Shown: positions 40,518-49,503 of the stretch, piece by piece | How the letters are laid out: every line of letters begins with the position of its first letter | Position numbering within the stretch: position 1 is the stretch's first letter | From: Trichomonas tenax | Lineage: Eukaryota; Parabasalia; Trichomonadida; Trichomonadidae | Direction: 5' to 3' | Assembly: GCA_023091735.1 (NCBI GenBank) | Contig: JALKBU010000281.1 | Span: forward strand, 1 to 51,888 | Length of the DNA stretch: 51,888 bases | The notes under the pieces: model-generated | Seen by the model: the letters and a program-made list of their open reading frames with translations, nothing else | What the model was told of the DNA's origin: nothing | Database searches by the model: none | Position numbers and translations under genes: made by a program

Positions 40518-41060
40518 ATGTATAAGCCATTAACACCAAATCCAACTCTAATGATTACATCCGAAGCTGATCTTTTTCATTTTTATCAAAATTGCACTGA
40601 TATTTTACATAAAGATCAGTTAAAAAGACTATATAGTACAATAGTTCTTTATGATCCTATGCCCGAAGAAATAGACAGATTTCTAAATTCTGACGAATTT
40701 TGTTTTCTTATATCTAATACAATTTCCACACTTATTTCAGAGCCGGATTACACCACCGTGGATTTGTTTTTCACAATCTTACATACAATAAGTATCGATC
40801 AGCTACAAGAATTTGGTATTGTTATCACAGTAATAGAATAGTGGGACAAAACACAACACATCGAAAATATGCAGCCTTTTTTGGAAGTAATACAGCAATG
40901 GCTTGAATTCGATATGTTAAACGAAGAAGAAAAACAGTTAACTTTACAAAAATTAACTGGCATATACATTTGTTTATGTGATACCTACAAAGATGACATA
41001 CCACCGGAGGTTGAAAGAGTAATCAATATAATAAAACATATGATTGGCATATTCCTTTAA
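40518..41060 (+). pseudogene. Module helical protein with one in-frame TAG
   Basis: From ATG 40518 the frame gives 107 residues, a TAG at 40839, then 72 more residues to TAA at 41058. The part after TAG (WDKTQHIENMQPFLEVIQQW and on to IKHMIGIFL) has the same hydrophobic periodicity and acidic character as the part before, so a single protein of 179-180 residues is indicated. An ATG at 40869 could also start the second part alone. No family recognised; all helical by composition. Confidence 0.5.
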
Positions 41061-41916
41061 AAACATTTTAAATATATATATATAAAATTAATTGGAGATT
41101 TATCGATATAAGAAAATGTCATGAAAGAGTGGCAAGTAATCTTTTAACAAAATATGTATTTTATGCTTAAACAGTCAATTGAAATCATTAAACAATCGTA
41201 AGAAATCAACAAACAATCACAATACGTCATCAAACAGTCACAAGAAGTCAATAACCAATCACGTTTTTTGTGTCGTTGTTTGTTAGGAATCTTGCTTTTC
41301 CTTGAATACCTCTCCATCTTCGAGATGGGCAGGGGAAAATTGCAAGGCTCAGCTTCATGACGTAATAAGGAAGGTTTCTTACGAAGAATCGAGATTTGAT
41401 TATTCCATTTCTTCTTTATTTTCTTTGTTTTGTGAGAGAGGACGCCTACAGATCAGACTCTAGCTTGAATGGAGATGATTCTCTCCCGTCTTGTTGTGTC
41501 GCCAATAACTAAAACCTGCAATTTTGTCCATTTTGCTTTATTTTCTTTTTGAAATGTTTATTTTTATTGCATACATTTTTTCATTTTTTTTATCAAAATT
41601 CTGTTTTTTTTTTTTCAGACTTTTTATTATAAATAATATAACGATTTTTATAGTGCATTATAGAGTATTTTAGCCCTGCAATCTTTCTATTCATTAAAAG
41701 TAGAAAACCAGATTAGCTCCCCCTCAAGATTTCAGGGTTAGGGGCTTCAATCATGTAAACTACACAATTGGATGGACTTTAGATTTTGCGGGCACTATAA
41801 GCCCAAATAGCGGGAAATGTCGAATTCTGAGTAATAAATCCGAACATAGATCTGATGATAGACCCACTTCCACTTTAAAAAAGGATTTATAATTTTGGCG
41901 GTTTTCTAGCTTCGTT
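41061..41916. other. Intergenic, module right flank to TPR gene
   Basis: Holds the 21-bp repeat at 41169-41262 and, at about 41280-41500, a GC-richer patch with no recognisable gene. T-rich tracts follow (41565-41622). The promoter of the TPR gene must lie at the right end. Confidence 0.45.
41169..41262. repeat. 21-bp tandem repeat, about 4 copies
   Basis: Unit AAACAATCACAAGAAATCAAC with variants. The phase is that of the module gene upstream, and one unit has TAA where two others have CAA. Confidence 0.8.
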
Positions 41917-43278
41917 ATGTCTGAGAACCCGCTCCAGCAAATAACATCCAGCATCGAAAATGCGAACGCTGAGTTTGAATTGGCGTGGTCGAGTGTCCTT
42001 GAGCTCTCCAAGTTCATTAACGCAGAGGAGGACATTACAATTACATCTCATAGATTGTTATCTTATAATCCTCAGAACAAAATTGTCTCATCAACAAACA
42101 AAAATCTTAGCAACGCTGTAAACATCATTTGTAACTTCGTAACAAGCAAAATAGATCACGTCAATAAAAATCCTGAAGATTATAATTCCTGGTCAACTCT
42201 CGCTAAATGCTATCTTATGTTAAGCGACTTTCCCAACGCATACACCTGTGTTGCCCATGTTATTAAGCTCAATGAAGGCTTTCAGGATCCAACATTTTGG
42301 TACGTTGCTGGAATTGTTTATCAACACTTCAATTATCATCAGGAAGCCCTCAGATTTTACAGAACGTCTCTTCAATTAGAGCCACGTGCGCCACATATTG
42401 GAGACTTAAACTTCAGATTAGCGATATTATATAGATCATTAAATAAACCTGACGACGCACTTCCATTATTCAAACAGGCCCTTGACAGCCTCCCACATAA
42501 TTTAACAGTAGACGACATCAAATTCCAAATCGCTTTTACATATCAAGTTCAAAAACAAACAGAGCGCGCCAATCAAATATACAACGAACTCCTCAGAGCA
42601 CACCCACGCTCGCTGGAGCTAAATCAGCAGTACGCGTGGTTCCTTTCACTCAGTTCGGACCCTCGCACACTCGATCTAGCAGAACATATCGCAACAGAGG
42701 CACAGGATCAGTATCCTAACGACCCTGTCCTCAAGTTCGCCCTCGCGTGCATCGCCCTGCGCCAGCAAAATACGACAGAAGCTTACAAGAGGTACAGAGA
42801 GTGCTTACAGACATGGAGCGATTCTCCGCTCTTCTGGTGCGGCCTCGGCATCCTCTATTTGAAGAATGAGCAGTTCCAGGACGCAATCGTCGCCTTCCAG
42901 CGCGCTTTGTTCCTTAGGTGCGATATTACCGAGGCGTGGCTCAACTTTGGACTTATTTTCCAGCGCCAGAACCGCCACGACGAGGCTCTCAAGATCTACC
43001 AGACAGCTCTCTCTAACTGCAACATGGCACATCAGATCCAGGACAGAATCAACGCGATAAAGAATTCTAGATCGGCCGGAACAATGGTTCCTAACTACGA
43101 GATATGCGAGATTAACGGCGACAAGCTCGTCACGCAGGTCGCCGAGAAGGTTTCCTTCGACTACTGCGCGGACTTACCGAACTTATCCGTGAAGGCGATG
43201 AGAGTTCCACACGAACACGAGGCAGCCTTCGAGCTCGCTCTCTCAGCTTTGTACTTGCCACATGCGTCAATATTCTGA
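41917..43278 (+). CDS. Cyc8/Ssn6-like TPR protein
   Basis: 453 residues. Tandem tetratricopeptide repeats run from about residue 85 to 380, with typical spacing such as FWYVAGIVYQHFNYHQEALR, then LNFRLAILYRSLNKPDDALP, and LFWCGLGILYLKNEQFQDAI, each ending near Pro. The order and the loops recall the TPR region of the Cyc8/Ssn6 corepressor and UTX; the TPR part of OGT or of the anaphase complex is the alternative. Cyc8 recruits Tup1-type repression. No catalytic domain. Codon use shifts: the first half is AT-rich like its surroundings, while from about 42590 it becomes rich in C/G-ending codons. Confidence 0.68.
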   Translation: MSENPLQQITSSIENANAEFELAWSSVLELSKFINAEEDITITSHRLLSYNPQNKIVSSTNKNLSNAVNIICNFVTSKIDHVNKNPEDYNSWSTLAKCYLMLSDFPNAYTCVAHVIKLNEGFQDPTFWYVAGIVYQHFNYHQEALRFYRTSLQLEPRAPHIGDLNFRLAILYRSLNKPDDALPLFKQALDSLPHNLTVDDIKFQIAFTYQVQKQTERANQIYNELLRAHPRSLELNQQYAWFLSLSSDPRTLDLAEHIATEAQDQYPNDPVLKFALACIALRQQNTTEAYKRYRECLQTWSDSPLFWCGLGILYLKNEQFQDAIVAFQRALFLRCDITEAWLNFGLIFQRQNRHDEALKIYQTALSNCNMAHQIQDRINAIKNSRSAGTMVPNYEICEINGDKLVTQVAEKVSFDYCADLPNLSVKAMRVPHEHEAAFELALSALYLPHASIF

Positions 43279-44016
43279 ATATGATAATGCTTATTTGCTA
43301 AACAATATACTTTATTAGAATTCTAATAACACATTTTATTGATTCCCACAAAGCTTTTCATTTTCGATGAAGACCTCTTTAGAAAGGTTTTTGGATCTTT
43401 GGACTGATACCATTGTTATAAAAATCTGACAGCAAAGTGAGCCAACATTGAAAGATTTATTTATTTTTCGTAATTAAATTTATCGATATATTTTATTTAA
43501 TCAAGAATAGACAGTTTGCAGATAAAGGATCTTAATATAGTTTAAGCTTAGCAATTGTATGTCATCCAAAAAGATTATTATGCAAAAAAAGTTCAATCCT
43601 AAATTAATTTTGTCCTGAAGATATTGCAAAGCCTATGATGTTGCACGCATATTACATTCATGTTGTAGATGCATATACCAGTAAATACATTGCAAAATCG
43701 GAATTTTTGATGATATATCGACCGAAAAATGATACATGAGGCTTCTTTAGCAGGATGCAGCAGTTGCTTTGATGCGCATTAATGTGTCCCGTGTTAAAGA
43801 AGCATAAGACATTTTTTATCAAGATGAATTTATTGGTCCATTTTCCGACTATGATAGAGCCAAAAAGATCATAATGATGCTTAATTCTGATTTTCAAACA
43901 TTATTTACAAAAAGTATAAAAATATTATTTAAAAATTTGATTTTGAGAGTGTAAAACAGTAGTGGTTGTGTGTGAAAAGGTTTATTTTCTCTAATGAATC
44001 AGTAGATTGAATTCAT
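43279..44016. other. Intergenic
   Basis: Between the TPR gene and the end of the eS8 gene. Contains one hairpin (43725-43817) and otherwise AT-rich DNA. The 79-codon minus frame at 43658-43897 overlaps the hairpin and has no protein signature. Confidence 0.5.
43725..43817. repeat. Imperfect hairpin, about 26-nt arms, 39-nt loop
   Basis: 43725-43752 (contains GGCTTCTTTAGCA) pairs with 43792-43817 (TGTTAAAGAAGC and on), with a few mismatches and a two-base bulge. Same style as the clustered hairpins. Confidence 0.6.
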
Positions 44017-44610
44017 TTATTTCTTCTTGGCGATCTTCTCGGAGTAGAAAGCGAGTTCCTCACCCTCAAGGATGTAGCCATCAGCGCGGCCGCACTGACC
44101 TGGGCGGGATGTGATGACAGCGAGGAGACGACCCTGGTCGAACTCAGCGATGAGCTCTGGGGCGACAACACCACCGTCCTTGTTAGCTGCCCAGCGCTGT
44201 GTCATCTTGTCTGTGACCTTCTCTGGCTTGACGTACTGGGACTTGCCGAGGGCCTTGCCAAACTGGCGTTCGTACCACTGCTTGAATGGAGCAGCATCGA
44301 TGGAAACGACGGAGCCACGAGCAAGTGTGTTTGTACGGACGAGATCGTTGTCAGCTGGGTGGTATGAAACGTTAAGAATACGTGTCTTGCGTGTACAGTT
44401 CTCAGAGGCCCAAGCGAATGTGCCTGTCTCAAGGCGGAGAGCACGCATCTTAAGGTTGCCACCACGAACGCGGACGGCGTGGATTCTCTTCTCACCGATA
44501 CGTGTCTGGGCGGATGGACGGCCGGCAAGGAAATTACGCTTCTTACGCCAGGCGGATGAGCGAGCGCCGGACTTTGTGTGCTTAAGGTCTCCCATACGTG
44601 TGATACCCAT
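44017..44610 (-). CDS. RPS8: Ribosomal protein eS8
   Basis: 197 residues from Met 44610. The start is fixed by the conserved opening MGITRMGDLKHTKSGARS. Conserved blocks follow: WRKKRNFLAGRPSAQTRIG, KRIHAVRVRGGN, MRALRLETGTFAWASE, and the family's NVSYHPADNDLVRTNTL. It belongs to the small ribosomal subunit. The upstream in-frame Met at 44718 would add 36 residues foreign to the family. Codons are strongly biased to C/G endings, as expected for a highly expressed gene. The central insert found in many animal eS8 proteins is short here, as in other protists. Confidence 0.96.
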   Translation of the reverse strand: MGITRMGDLKHTKSGARSSAWRKKRNFLAGRPSAQTRIGEKRIHAVRVRGGNLKMRALRLETGTFAWASENCTRKTRILNVSYHPADNDLVRTNTLARGSVVSIDAAPFKQWYERQFGKALGKSQYVKPEKVTDKMTQRWAANKDGGVVAPELIAEFDQGRLLAVITSRPGQCGRADGYILEGEELAFYSEKIAKKK

Positions 44611-44616
44611 TTTGCG

Positions 44617-44621
44617 AAAGG
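44617..44621 (-). promoter_or_regulatory. CCTTT motif just upstream of eS8 start
   Basis: CCTTT lies 6 bases upstream of the ATG on the coding strand (GACCTTTCGCAAAATG). A CCTTT-type motif at the transcription start (M5) is known for Trichomonas genes. The GC-rich leader just before it is unlike the rest of the intergenic DNA. Confidence 0.45.
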
Positions 44622-44850
44622 TCGGACCAAAAACCGCCGAAGCCGCAAATGAAGACCAAAAAGTGTCAATATTTGCCAAGTAAGCATTAGAAATGTCACG
44701 TAAATTTATATATGTCAATTATTGAATCGCACATATTGCACTGTTGTGATGCTATTATACACTTAGCATGTGACTGGCATTGATATTATATAAATAATTT
44801 TGCAATATCTATTAATGTTATATAGTTTTTAATATATTGGGTGAAATACC

Positions 44851-44973
44851 TATATTTGTGCCCAAAACATTGATATCTGACTTCATCATACAAATAATTA
44901 TAATTATGTTCATGCGATAATTCATTTCATATACGTGCAGAATCCAGATATCAATGTTTTGTGCACAAATATA
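44851..44973. repeat. Hairpin B1, 30-nt arms, 63-nt loop
   Basis: 44851-44880 (TATATTTGTGCcCAAAACAT) pairs with 44944-44973 with two mismatches, one of them at the arm end. Confidence 0.88.
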
Positions 44974-45218
44974 ATCAATTTTTTAAAACATGGCCATTTA
45001 TCGGTATTTTGCATGAAGCATTTATACATTGTTATCTTAATAGGCAGCGTGTACAGACTTCGTGTAAAATATCAATAAAAAGATATGTTTACTTCTCTGA
45101 TTGCAAAACATTGTAACATCTTTCCTTAGATTGCATATGAATATGCATTTCTAGTCTCTGTCACACAATAGAATCACTTCCAAGCAGCAAACTCACAAAA
45201 AACTCGACAATTTTGATT

Positions 45219-45309
45219 TTTTTAAAGGTCATCATGCAGAATGGCTCATTGCATATGACAGAACTGCAACCATATGTAGTGACTCATTTTGCATGATGAT
45301 CTTGTAAAA
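45219..45309. repeat. Hairpin B2, 30-nt arms, 31-nt loop
   Basis: 45219-45248 (contains GGTCATCATGCAGAATGG) pairs with 45280-45309 with about seven mismatches, several of them G-U compatible. The loop adds a nested GCATATG / CATATG stem. Confidence 0.75.
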
Positions 45310-45461
45310 GCTTTAAAAATATGAAAAACTTGATGCAATGTTCCCAAAAGGTGATCATGGATAGATAGCTATTTGCGAGCAGCATTGCAGCGAGAAAAAA
45401 ATAGGTTTCTCAAAGAAAAAAGTCATTGAAATTTCGATGATTTCCAAATTTTTTTTTCAAT

Positions 45462-45534
45462 ATCATCATGAAAAATAACCCACTTCATAAGGGAAGCGAG
45501 GAATCCTATCCAGTGATCCATTTTTCATGATGAT
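45462..45534. repeat. Hairpin B3, 22-nt arms, 29-nt loop
   Basis: 45462-45483 (ATCATCATGAAAAAT core) pairs with 45513-45534 with about four mismatches at the loop side. It shares the word ATCATCATG with B2. Confidence 0.7.
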
Positions 45535-45575
45535 TTTGCTCAAACCAAACAATTGGTGAAACTCAACGAAAACAG

Positions 45576-45662
45576 ATGGTTTTCTTGAGGCAATTCTGAT
45601 CACAATGGTCAATGTTGTTCACGCAAGGCCACTTGAGAACATAATTGTCTCATGAAAACCAT
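45576..45662. repeat. Hairpin B4, 26-nt arms, 35-nt loop
   Basis: 45576-45601 (ATGGTTTTCtTGAGgCAATT) pairs with 45637-45662 with about four mismatches. Confidence 0.8.
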
Positions 45663-46459
45663 GAATTTGTTATGAACCGGTTTGACAAAAACTTATTACG
45701 TGTAGAATTGTAATAAAATCTGACACGTAAATTATCGGACCATGGACGTAAATACTTTTTGGACTGTCCAACGACACTCAGTGAAACACTTAATAAGGCT
45801 CAAGGATGTACAACTGATTATCAGTTAATGTCAAAACAGCTGACACACTCTCTGAGATTCTTAATTTGTTTATCATTCCCGAAGGTGAAGGTTCTTAGGC
45901 ATGTTTTTATCTAAGCTTGGCCATATACTTTCTATTTTCCATTTATGGACAAGAGTGAATCATTAGGAGTGGACGCACTTGTCAAACTTAATGGTTTTCA
46001 TAATTGAATTCGAGGGATCTTTATCAAAGTAATTGTCCAGGGTTTTTTTGTAGGTAATATTTGGAATAAAAACCTGGGCAAGTGGTATTGTGTTAAAATT
46101 GTTGGTAAAGTCAGTCCATCATTTCAAACATATGTTACATATGTAACAGAGAAATCGGATGTTAGCTCAGCCCCAGGATTCCTAAAAAAGCTCAAAAACA
46201 GCTTCTAATGTGACTTAAAATCGCCTGCATGCCTGATCGTATTTGATGTTTCGTAAGTTTTTAAAATGTTTGATGGCATACTGATGGCACTGTCGTCCCA
46301 CAAGTATTGGGACCAATATGGCTGATCCACCAGCCTGTGGGCTGCGCTGTTGTTGCTGTTGCATGAGAAAGGAATCAAATAATGAAAATTTATGATGAAT
46401 CTTTAGTAATATGTTATAAAAGTGCGAAATTTATAAAAATGTAATTGCTAATCAAATAA
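45663..46459. other. Intergenic
   Basis: No gene. TGACACGTAAA at 45721-45731 is a one-base variant of the shared promoter element (leftward). CATATGTTACATATG at 46129-46143 is palindromic. Confidence 0.4.
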
Positions 46460-46809
46460 AAGTCTGATAAATATGTTCGCAAAATATATGCAACCCGAGA
46501 GATAAGCGATGCGCAATTCCTTAAATGGAAAGAAATATGGCTAAATTACGATGTTTTAGCCCATAATGTTAGAAACCCATTAGCATCAACAAATAATTGT
46601 ACTGAAGGAAAGCACAGGAACCTCAAAACTTTCATGAAGACGGCAAATAATAATCCACATGGTTTTTGCGTCATGTAGGTGAAGATTTGGTGAAGTGCTC
46701 AAACCAGTCACTTCTACCATCGAACTCAAACGCCAAACGTGTAGTGCATGGAATTGGTTCCGGCGTGAAAAGTGAAGTGAAAGCGATACCTTACGTGTCA
46801 GAAAAGTGA
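46460..46809 (+). pseudogene. MULE-type transposase C-terminal remnant
   Basis: The frame from 46460 to a TAG at 46676 gives KSDKYVRKIYATREISDAQF, WKEIWLNYDVLAHN, then LASTNNCTEGKHRNLKTFMK; the Thr-Asn-Asn ... Glu pattern and its spacing resemble the C-terminal part of Mutator-like transposases. A second frame continues as coding-like sequence from 46675 to TGA 46807. Broken and partial. Confidence 0.4.
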
Positions 46810-46999
46810 AATTTTGATGAGCGTGATTTTAATGAGTTTTCACGGATGGTATGAATCTTATATGCCATCAATCCAATATGCTTGGCAACAAGACTCAGAC
46901 TATCGATTAAATCTCAAGAAATTATACGATTGATTCAAAAAAGAAGTTAATTAACTTAATTTCGAGAGGAATGATGTATCTATTTCAATGTAGAAACTT

Positions 47000-47519
47000 T
47001 CATATTGGATGAATAGAATGAAGCGTCCTGTGATGCTCATCCTCACTGTAGTACAAGAACTTGCGGATGAATAGAATGTCATCTCTGTCAGTGATATCAA
47101 GACGTCTGAGAGCATCTGCAAGTTTTGCCGAGAATGACACCGAGTCCACGAGATTGTTGTCGCCTGGCGTAATCTGCGTATATCATAAGCGTGTTGAGTA
47201 TGTCTCGTGCTGACTTTTGCTTGTCAAGGCCTATGTAAGGTCCCTTTTTGTAGAAGGCAATGATTGTATTCTTCTTGGCTTCGACTGGGTCTCGTGGTGT
47301 GCCTTCTGCGAGCAACTGGATAGACGTAGTGGTTTCGATTTGAACAATTTGCTTGTTGGACAAGCGGCTGAGACTCGAATTACGCTGTGGAAGAGAATGG
47401 AATAAGAAGTCCTTAATGTTTGCGTCAGATTCGATTTTTATGAGTGGATGTGGTTCTGAACCTTGCATGAAATATTTGTTGGTGAATGAATGACATGTCA
47501 GATTGAACGAAGGCTTCAT
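47000..47519 (-). pseudogene. Leftward element gene, one frameshift
   Basis: From ATG 47519 the frame runs 140 codons; protein-like sequence then carries on in another frame from about 47160 to TGA 47000 (VDSVSFSAKLADALRRLDIT, then DRDDILFIRKFLYYSEDE). Joined, it would be about 170 residues, mostly helical, Lys/Arg-rich. Family unknown. Transcribed away from the plus-strand genes. Confidence 0.5.
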
Positions 47520-47696
47520 TCATTTACAAGTCAAAACCCTCAAAATTGAGAACTTTATGAATGAAGACTTGATTCTTACATGTCAGATTTGAATGAATTA
47601 TTTGTTCATGAATGAATGATTCCTTCATGCATGATTGATTGATTCATTCTATATATCATAGCGGATATACGTTATGGTCCAACGGTTTGCCACTAA
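47520..47696. promoter_or_regulatory. Divergent promoter region of the element
   Basis: 177 bases between divergent genes, with TTACATGTCA at 47577-47586 (plus orientation) and many GAATGAAT-type short repeats. A second core, GACATGTC, lies just inside the leftward gene at about 47491. Confidence 0.45.
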
Positions 47697-48041
47697 ATGT
47701 CCAAGCGCGCTCCAGAAGCCATCCCGATAGAAGACGTGGAAGCAGTATCCCTGAAGCCCAAGAAGATTAAGAAGACGCCAGCCCCAGAGTTCAGTTCCAG
47801 CACCGAAGAGAGTCCCAGCGAAGAAGAGGAAAAGAAGCCAAAGAAGAAGTCAAGGAAGACGAAGAAGAGCATAGAGATCGATGCCATGATGAAAATGATG
47901 CAGGCCCAGCAGATGCAGTTCCAGGAGGCTCTCCAAAAGCTCCAACGCGAGTACATAACCTACAAACCCCGAGACGACATCGATGACCTTGCGTCGGAGA
48001 GTGACGGCCGCTCCACAGGCAGCACAAGGACAACGCCATAG
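47697..48041 (+). CDS. Element protein, Lys/Glu-rich, 114 aa
   Basis: 114 residues: Pro/Lys-rich and acidic N-terminal half (KKIKKTPAPEFSSS, EEEEKKPKKKSRKTKK), then a short amphipathic helix with Met/Gln (MMKMMQAQQMQFQEALQKLQ) and a Ser/Thr-rich tail. Looks like a nucleic-acid-binding or core-like protein. It ends with TAG immediately before the ATG of the next gene; if that TAG were read through, the two would be one protein. Confidence 0.65.
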   Translation: MSKRAPEAIPIEDVEAVSLKPKKIKKTPAPEFSSSTEESPSEEEEKKPKKKSRKTKKSIEIDAMMKMMQAQQMQFQEALQKLQREYITYKPRDDIDDLASESDGRSTGSTRTTP

Positions 48042-48212
48042 ATGCCGGAGGACGAAAACTACCTCACGAAAGGCCAGCAACTTTTCGTTCTGAACTAGTT
48101 CACGATCCCAATGTTGCAGCACATGTGGACTCATAAAGGTCGCTACCCAACTGGCTCCATGAAACATGACCTCGTCACCTCCGCTGTCTCGTTTCCTGTT
48201 ATCGCTCCATGA
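48042..48212 (+). pseudogene. Small element protein with in-frame TAG
   Basis: ATG 48042, TGA 48210. The frame (56 codons) contains TAG at 48096, with coding-like sequence on both sides: EDENYLTKGQQLFVLN before, FTIPMLQHMWTHKGRYPTGS after. It overlaps the next gene, which starts at 48166. Confidence 0.5.
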
Positions 48213-48309
48213 CTCTATTCTACTACCTAGTCGGAAGCAGGAGCAGGAAGAGCACCTACTGATTGATTTGTTCAGCGATCTAAGCTCAAAGAGTTTTATA
48301 CCTTGGTGA
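48166..48309 (+). CDS. Small overlapping element protein, 47 aa
   Basis: ATG 48166 to TGA 48307 in a different frame from the preceding gene. Begins MTSSPPLSRFLLSL and continues with HLLIDLFSDLSSKSF. Composition is protein-like and the frame has no TAA/TAG. No family. Confidence 0.4.
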   Translation: MTSSPPLSRFLLSLHDSILLPSRKQEQEEHLLIDLFSDLSSKSFIPW

Positions 48310-48357
48310 AATAAAAAGTAAATTTTATTCTTAATTATTTGGCAACTTGCCGACTGC

Positions 48358-48453
48358 ATGCACTAGAGCTGCAAAGCTTTCTTCAATCTGGTTCGACGGC
48401 GACGAGGAGGTGCAAGGCAAAAAGTTCTGTTCTCCTTTGGAAGGAGCTCATGA
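48358..48453 (+). pseudogene. Arg-rich mini protein with in-frame TAG
   Basis: ATG 48358, then TAG at 48364, then SCKAFFNLVRRRRGG and on to TGA 48451; 31 codons. The Arg-rich body suits a DNA-condensing core peptide. Its stop overlaps the next ATG (ATGA). Weak because it is short and an overlapping plus-strand frame is also open. Confidence 0.3.
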
Positions 48454-48542
48454 GCATTGTAGTTGAAGTTCTGGATTCTCTCGTTCGGCTCGCCATGATT
48501 CATGAACATCCAGAACTTGGGTTCGAGCGGTCGCGCCTTTGA
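48450..48542 (+). CDS. Mini protein, 30 aa, overlapping start
   Basis: ATG 48450 overlaps the TGA of the preceding frame; ends TGA 48540. MSIVVEVLDSLVRLAMIHEH then PELGFERSRL. Could also be the tail of a longer frame that is open from about 48310 but has no ATG. Function unknown. Confidence 0.3.
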   Translation: MSIVVEVLDSLVRLAMIHEHPELGFERSRL

Positions 48543-48596
48543 TTGTTGCTCATTTGATTTGACAATGTAAATTAATTACATGACAGGATCAAAAAA

Positions 48597-48821
48597 ATGG
48601 GCTATGAGGAAGACGTCAAGTTCGTTAAAGAGAGGATCCAGATGTTGACGATTTCAGTCATGCTCTTCTTCTTCATGATGATATTCATGTTCATTGTTGT
48701 TGTCTGCATGGCGTGCAGAACAACACAACAGTAAGCTCCTCCGAGGTATTACGAAGAGGCAACACCACCAATACCAAAGGAGAACAAGCCCAGTGATGCC
48801 CTTTCGAAGCTTATGGAGTAA
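48597..48821 (+). pseudogene. One-helix membrane protein with in-frame TAA
   Basis: ATG 48597. A charged N-terminus (GYEEDVKFVKERIQ) is followed by a hydrophobic helix (about residues 18-40), Cys residues, and TTQQ. TAA at 48732 interrupts, but the same frame continues APPRYYEEATPPIPKENKPS to a TAA at 48819. The Gln pair directly before the TAA makes a CAA-to-TAA change likely, or Gln readthrough. The architecture matches the small membrane protein at 39830-39964. Confidence 0.6.
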
Positions 48822-48901
48822 ATTTCGCTCCAAAGAGGAAAACATTTATTTTGCCAAATAAATTCTTTTTTCTTTTTTTATAAGTCAGAACCATATTCCT
48901 A

Positions 48902-49219
48902 ATGAGCGACAAGCCATTGTACGAGAAGAAGTGCGAGGCAGCTGGAATCACCAAGCTTGAACTTCAGCTTGCCATAGCAACGGTGAAGGAGGCGAAAACC
49001 CTCCAAATAGCCTTCAAAGAACTTGAGGGGTTCAGGGCTGTAACCGAGATAGTCCAGCAGAGTGACGACGAGGACAAGGAGATCAAGAGGCAGCACATGA
49101 AGACCTTGGACCTCTTGGAGGTCATTGTCCTCAAGAGATCCAGAGAGGAAAGAAACAACTGGGACCAGAACCAGATACAAGAGTAAGCTAGCCCACTATC
49201 TGAACACACCTACGACTAA
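48902..49219 (+). CDS. Helical element protein, 94 aa, possible 11-residue extension
   Basis: ATG 48902. All-helical, charged (KLELQLAIATVKEAKTLQIA). The frame meets TAA at 49184; beyond it a short coding-like tail, ASPLSEHTYD, runs to TAA 49217. Without readthrough the protein ends at 49186. No family recognised. Confidence 0.5.
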
Positions 49220-49503
49220 ACATTCCCTTCTACATTATTTAAACTTATTTCTACATGTGCTAATGGTGTTTGAACCAAAAGGAACAATTTTGGCTCATGA
49301 TCGCCCAACATTTGCTTCAGCTGGGCAATTCGAGCAAGAATGTCTATATTACTTACATCTTCCACTATAACAATCTAGTCATGGACAACTTTCAAGGTTG
49401 CTGATATTTTTGTCATGTAAAAATATTGTAAATTATTTTATTTGTCAAATGTTATAAAAATAAAAATATACTTTTTTTAAAAAATTCTTTAATAAATTTA
49501 AAA
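49220..49503. other. Intergenic, upstream of pPolB
   Basis: Separates the small genes from the polymerase frame. Contains a TGTCATGTAAA variant at about 49412-49422 and T/A-rich tracts up to the ATG at 49504. Confidence 0.4.

Larger units (their letters stand above)
38018..41060. mobile_element. Virus-like (Maverick/Polinton-type?) structural gene module
   Basis: Compact set of short genes in two divergent arms around a control region at 39965-40517: leftward a one-helix membrane protein, a 130-residue protein and a long coiled-coil protein with 20-40 base spacers; rightward a helical protein. The compactness contrasts with host genes. Coiled-coil and small orphan proteins are typical of Maverick elements in trichomonads, but no polymerase, integrase, ATPase or protease lies here, so assignment is by style only and a partial copy is likely. 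Confidence 0.5.

Noticed and set aside
44111..44699. Overlapping frames in eS8, including a 190-codon plus-strand frame
   Set aside because: The eS8 reading is unmistakable; the others are shadows of its GC-rich codons.
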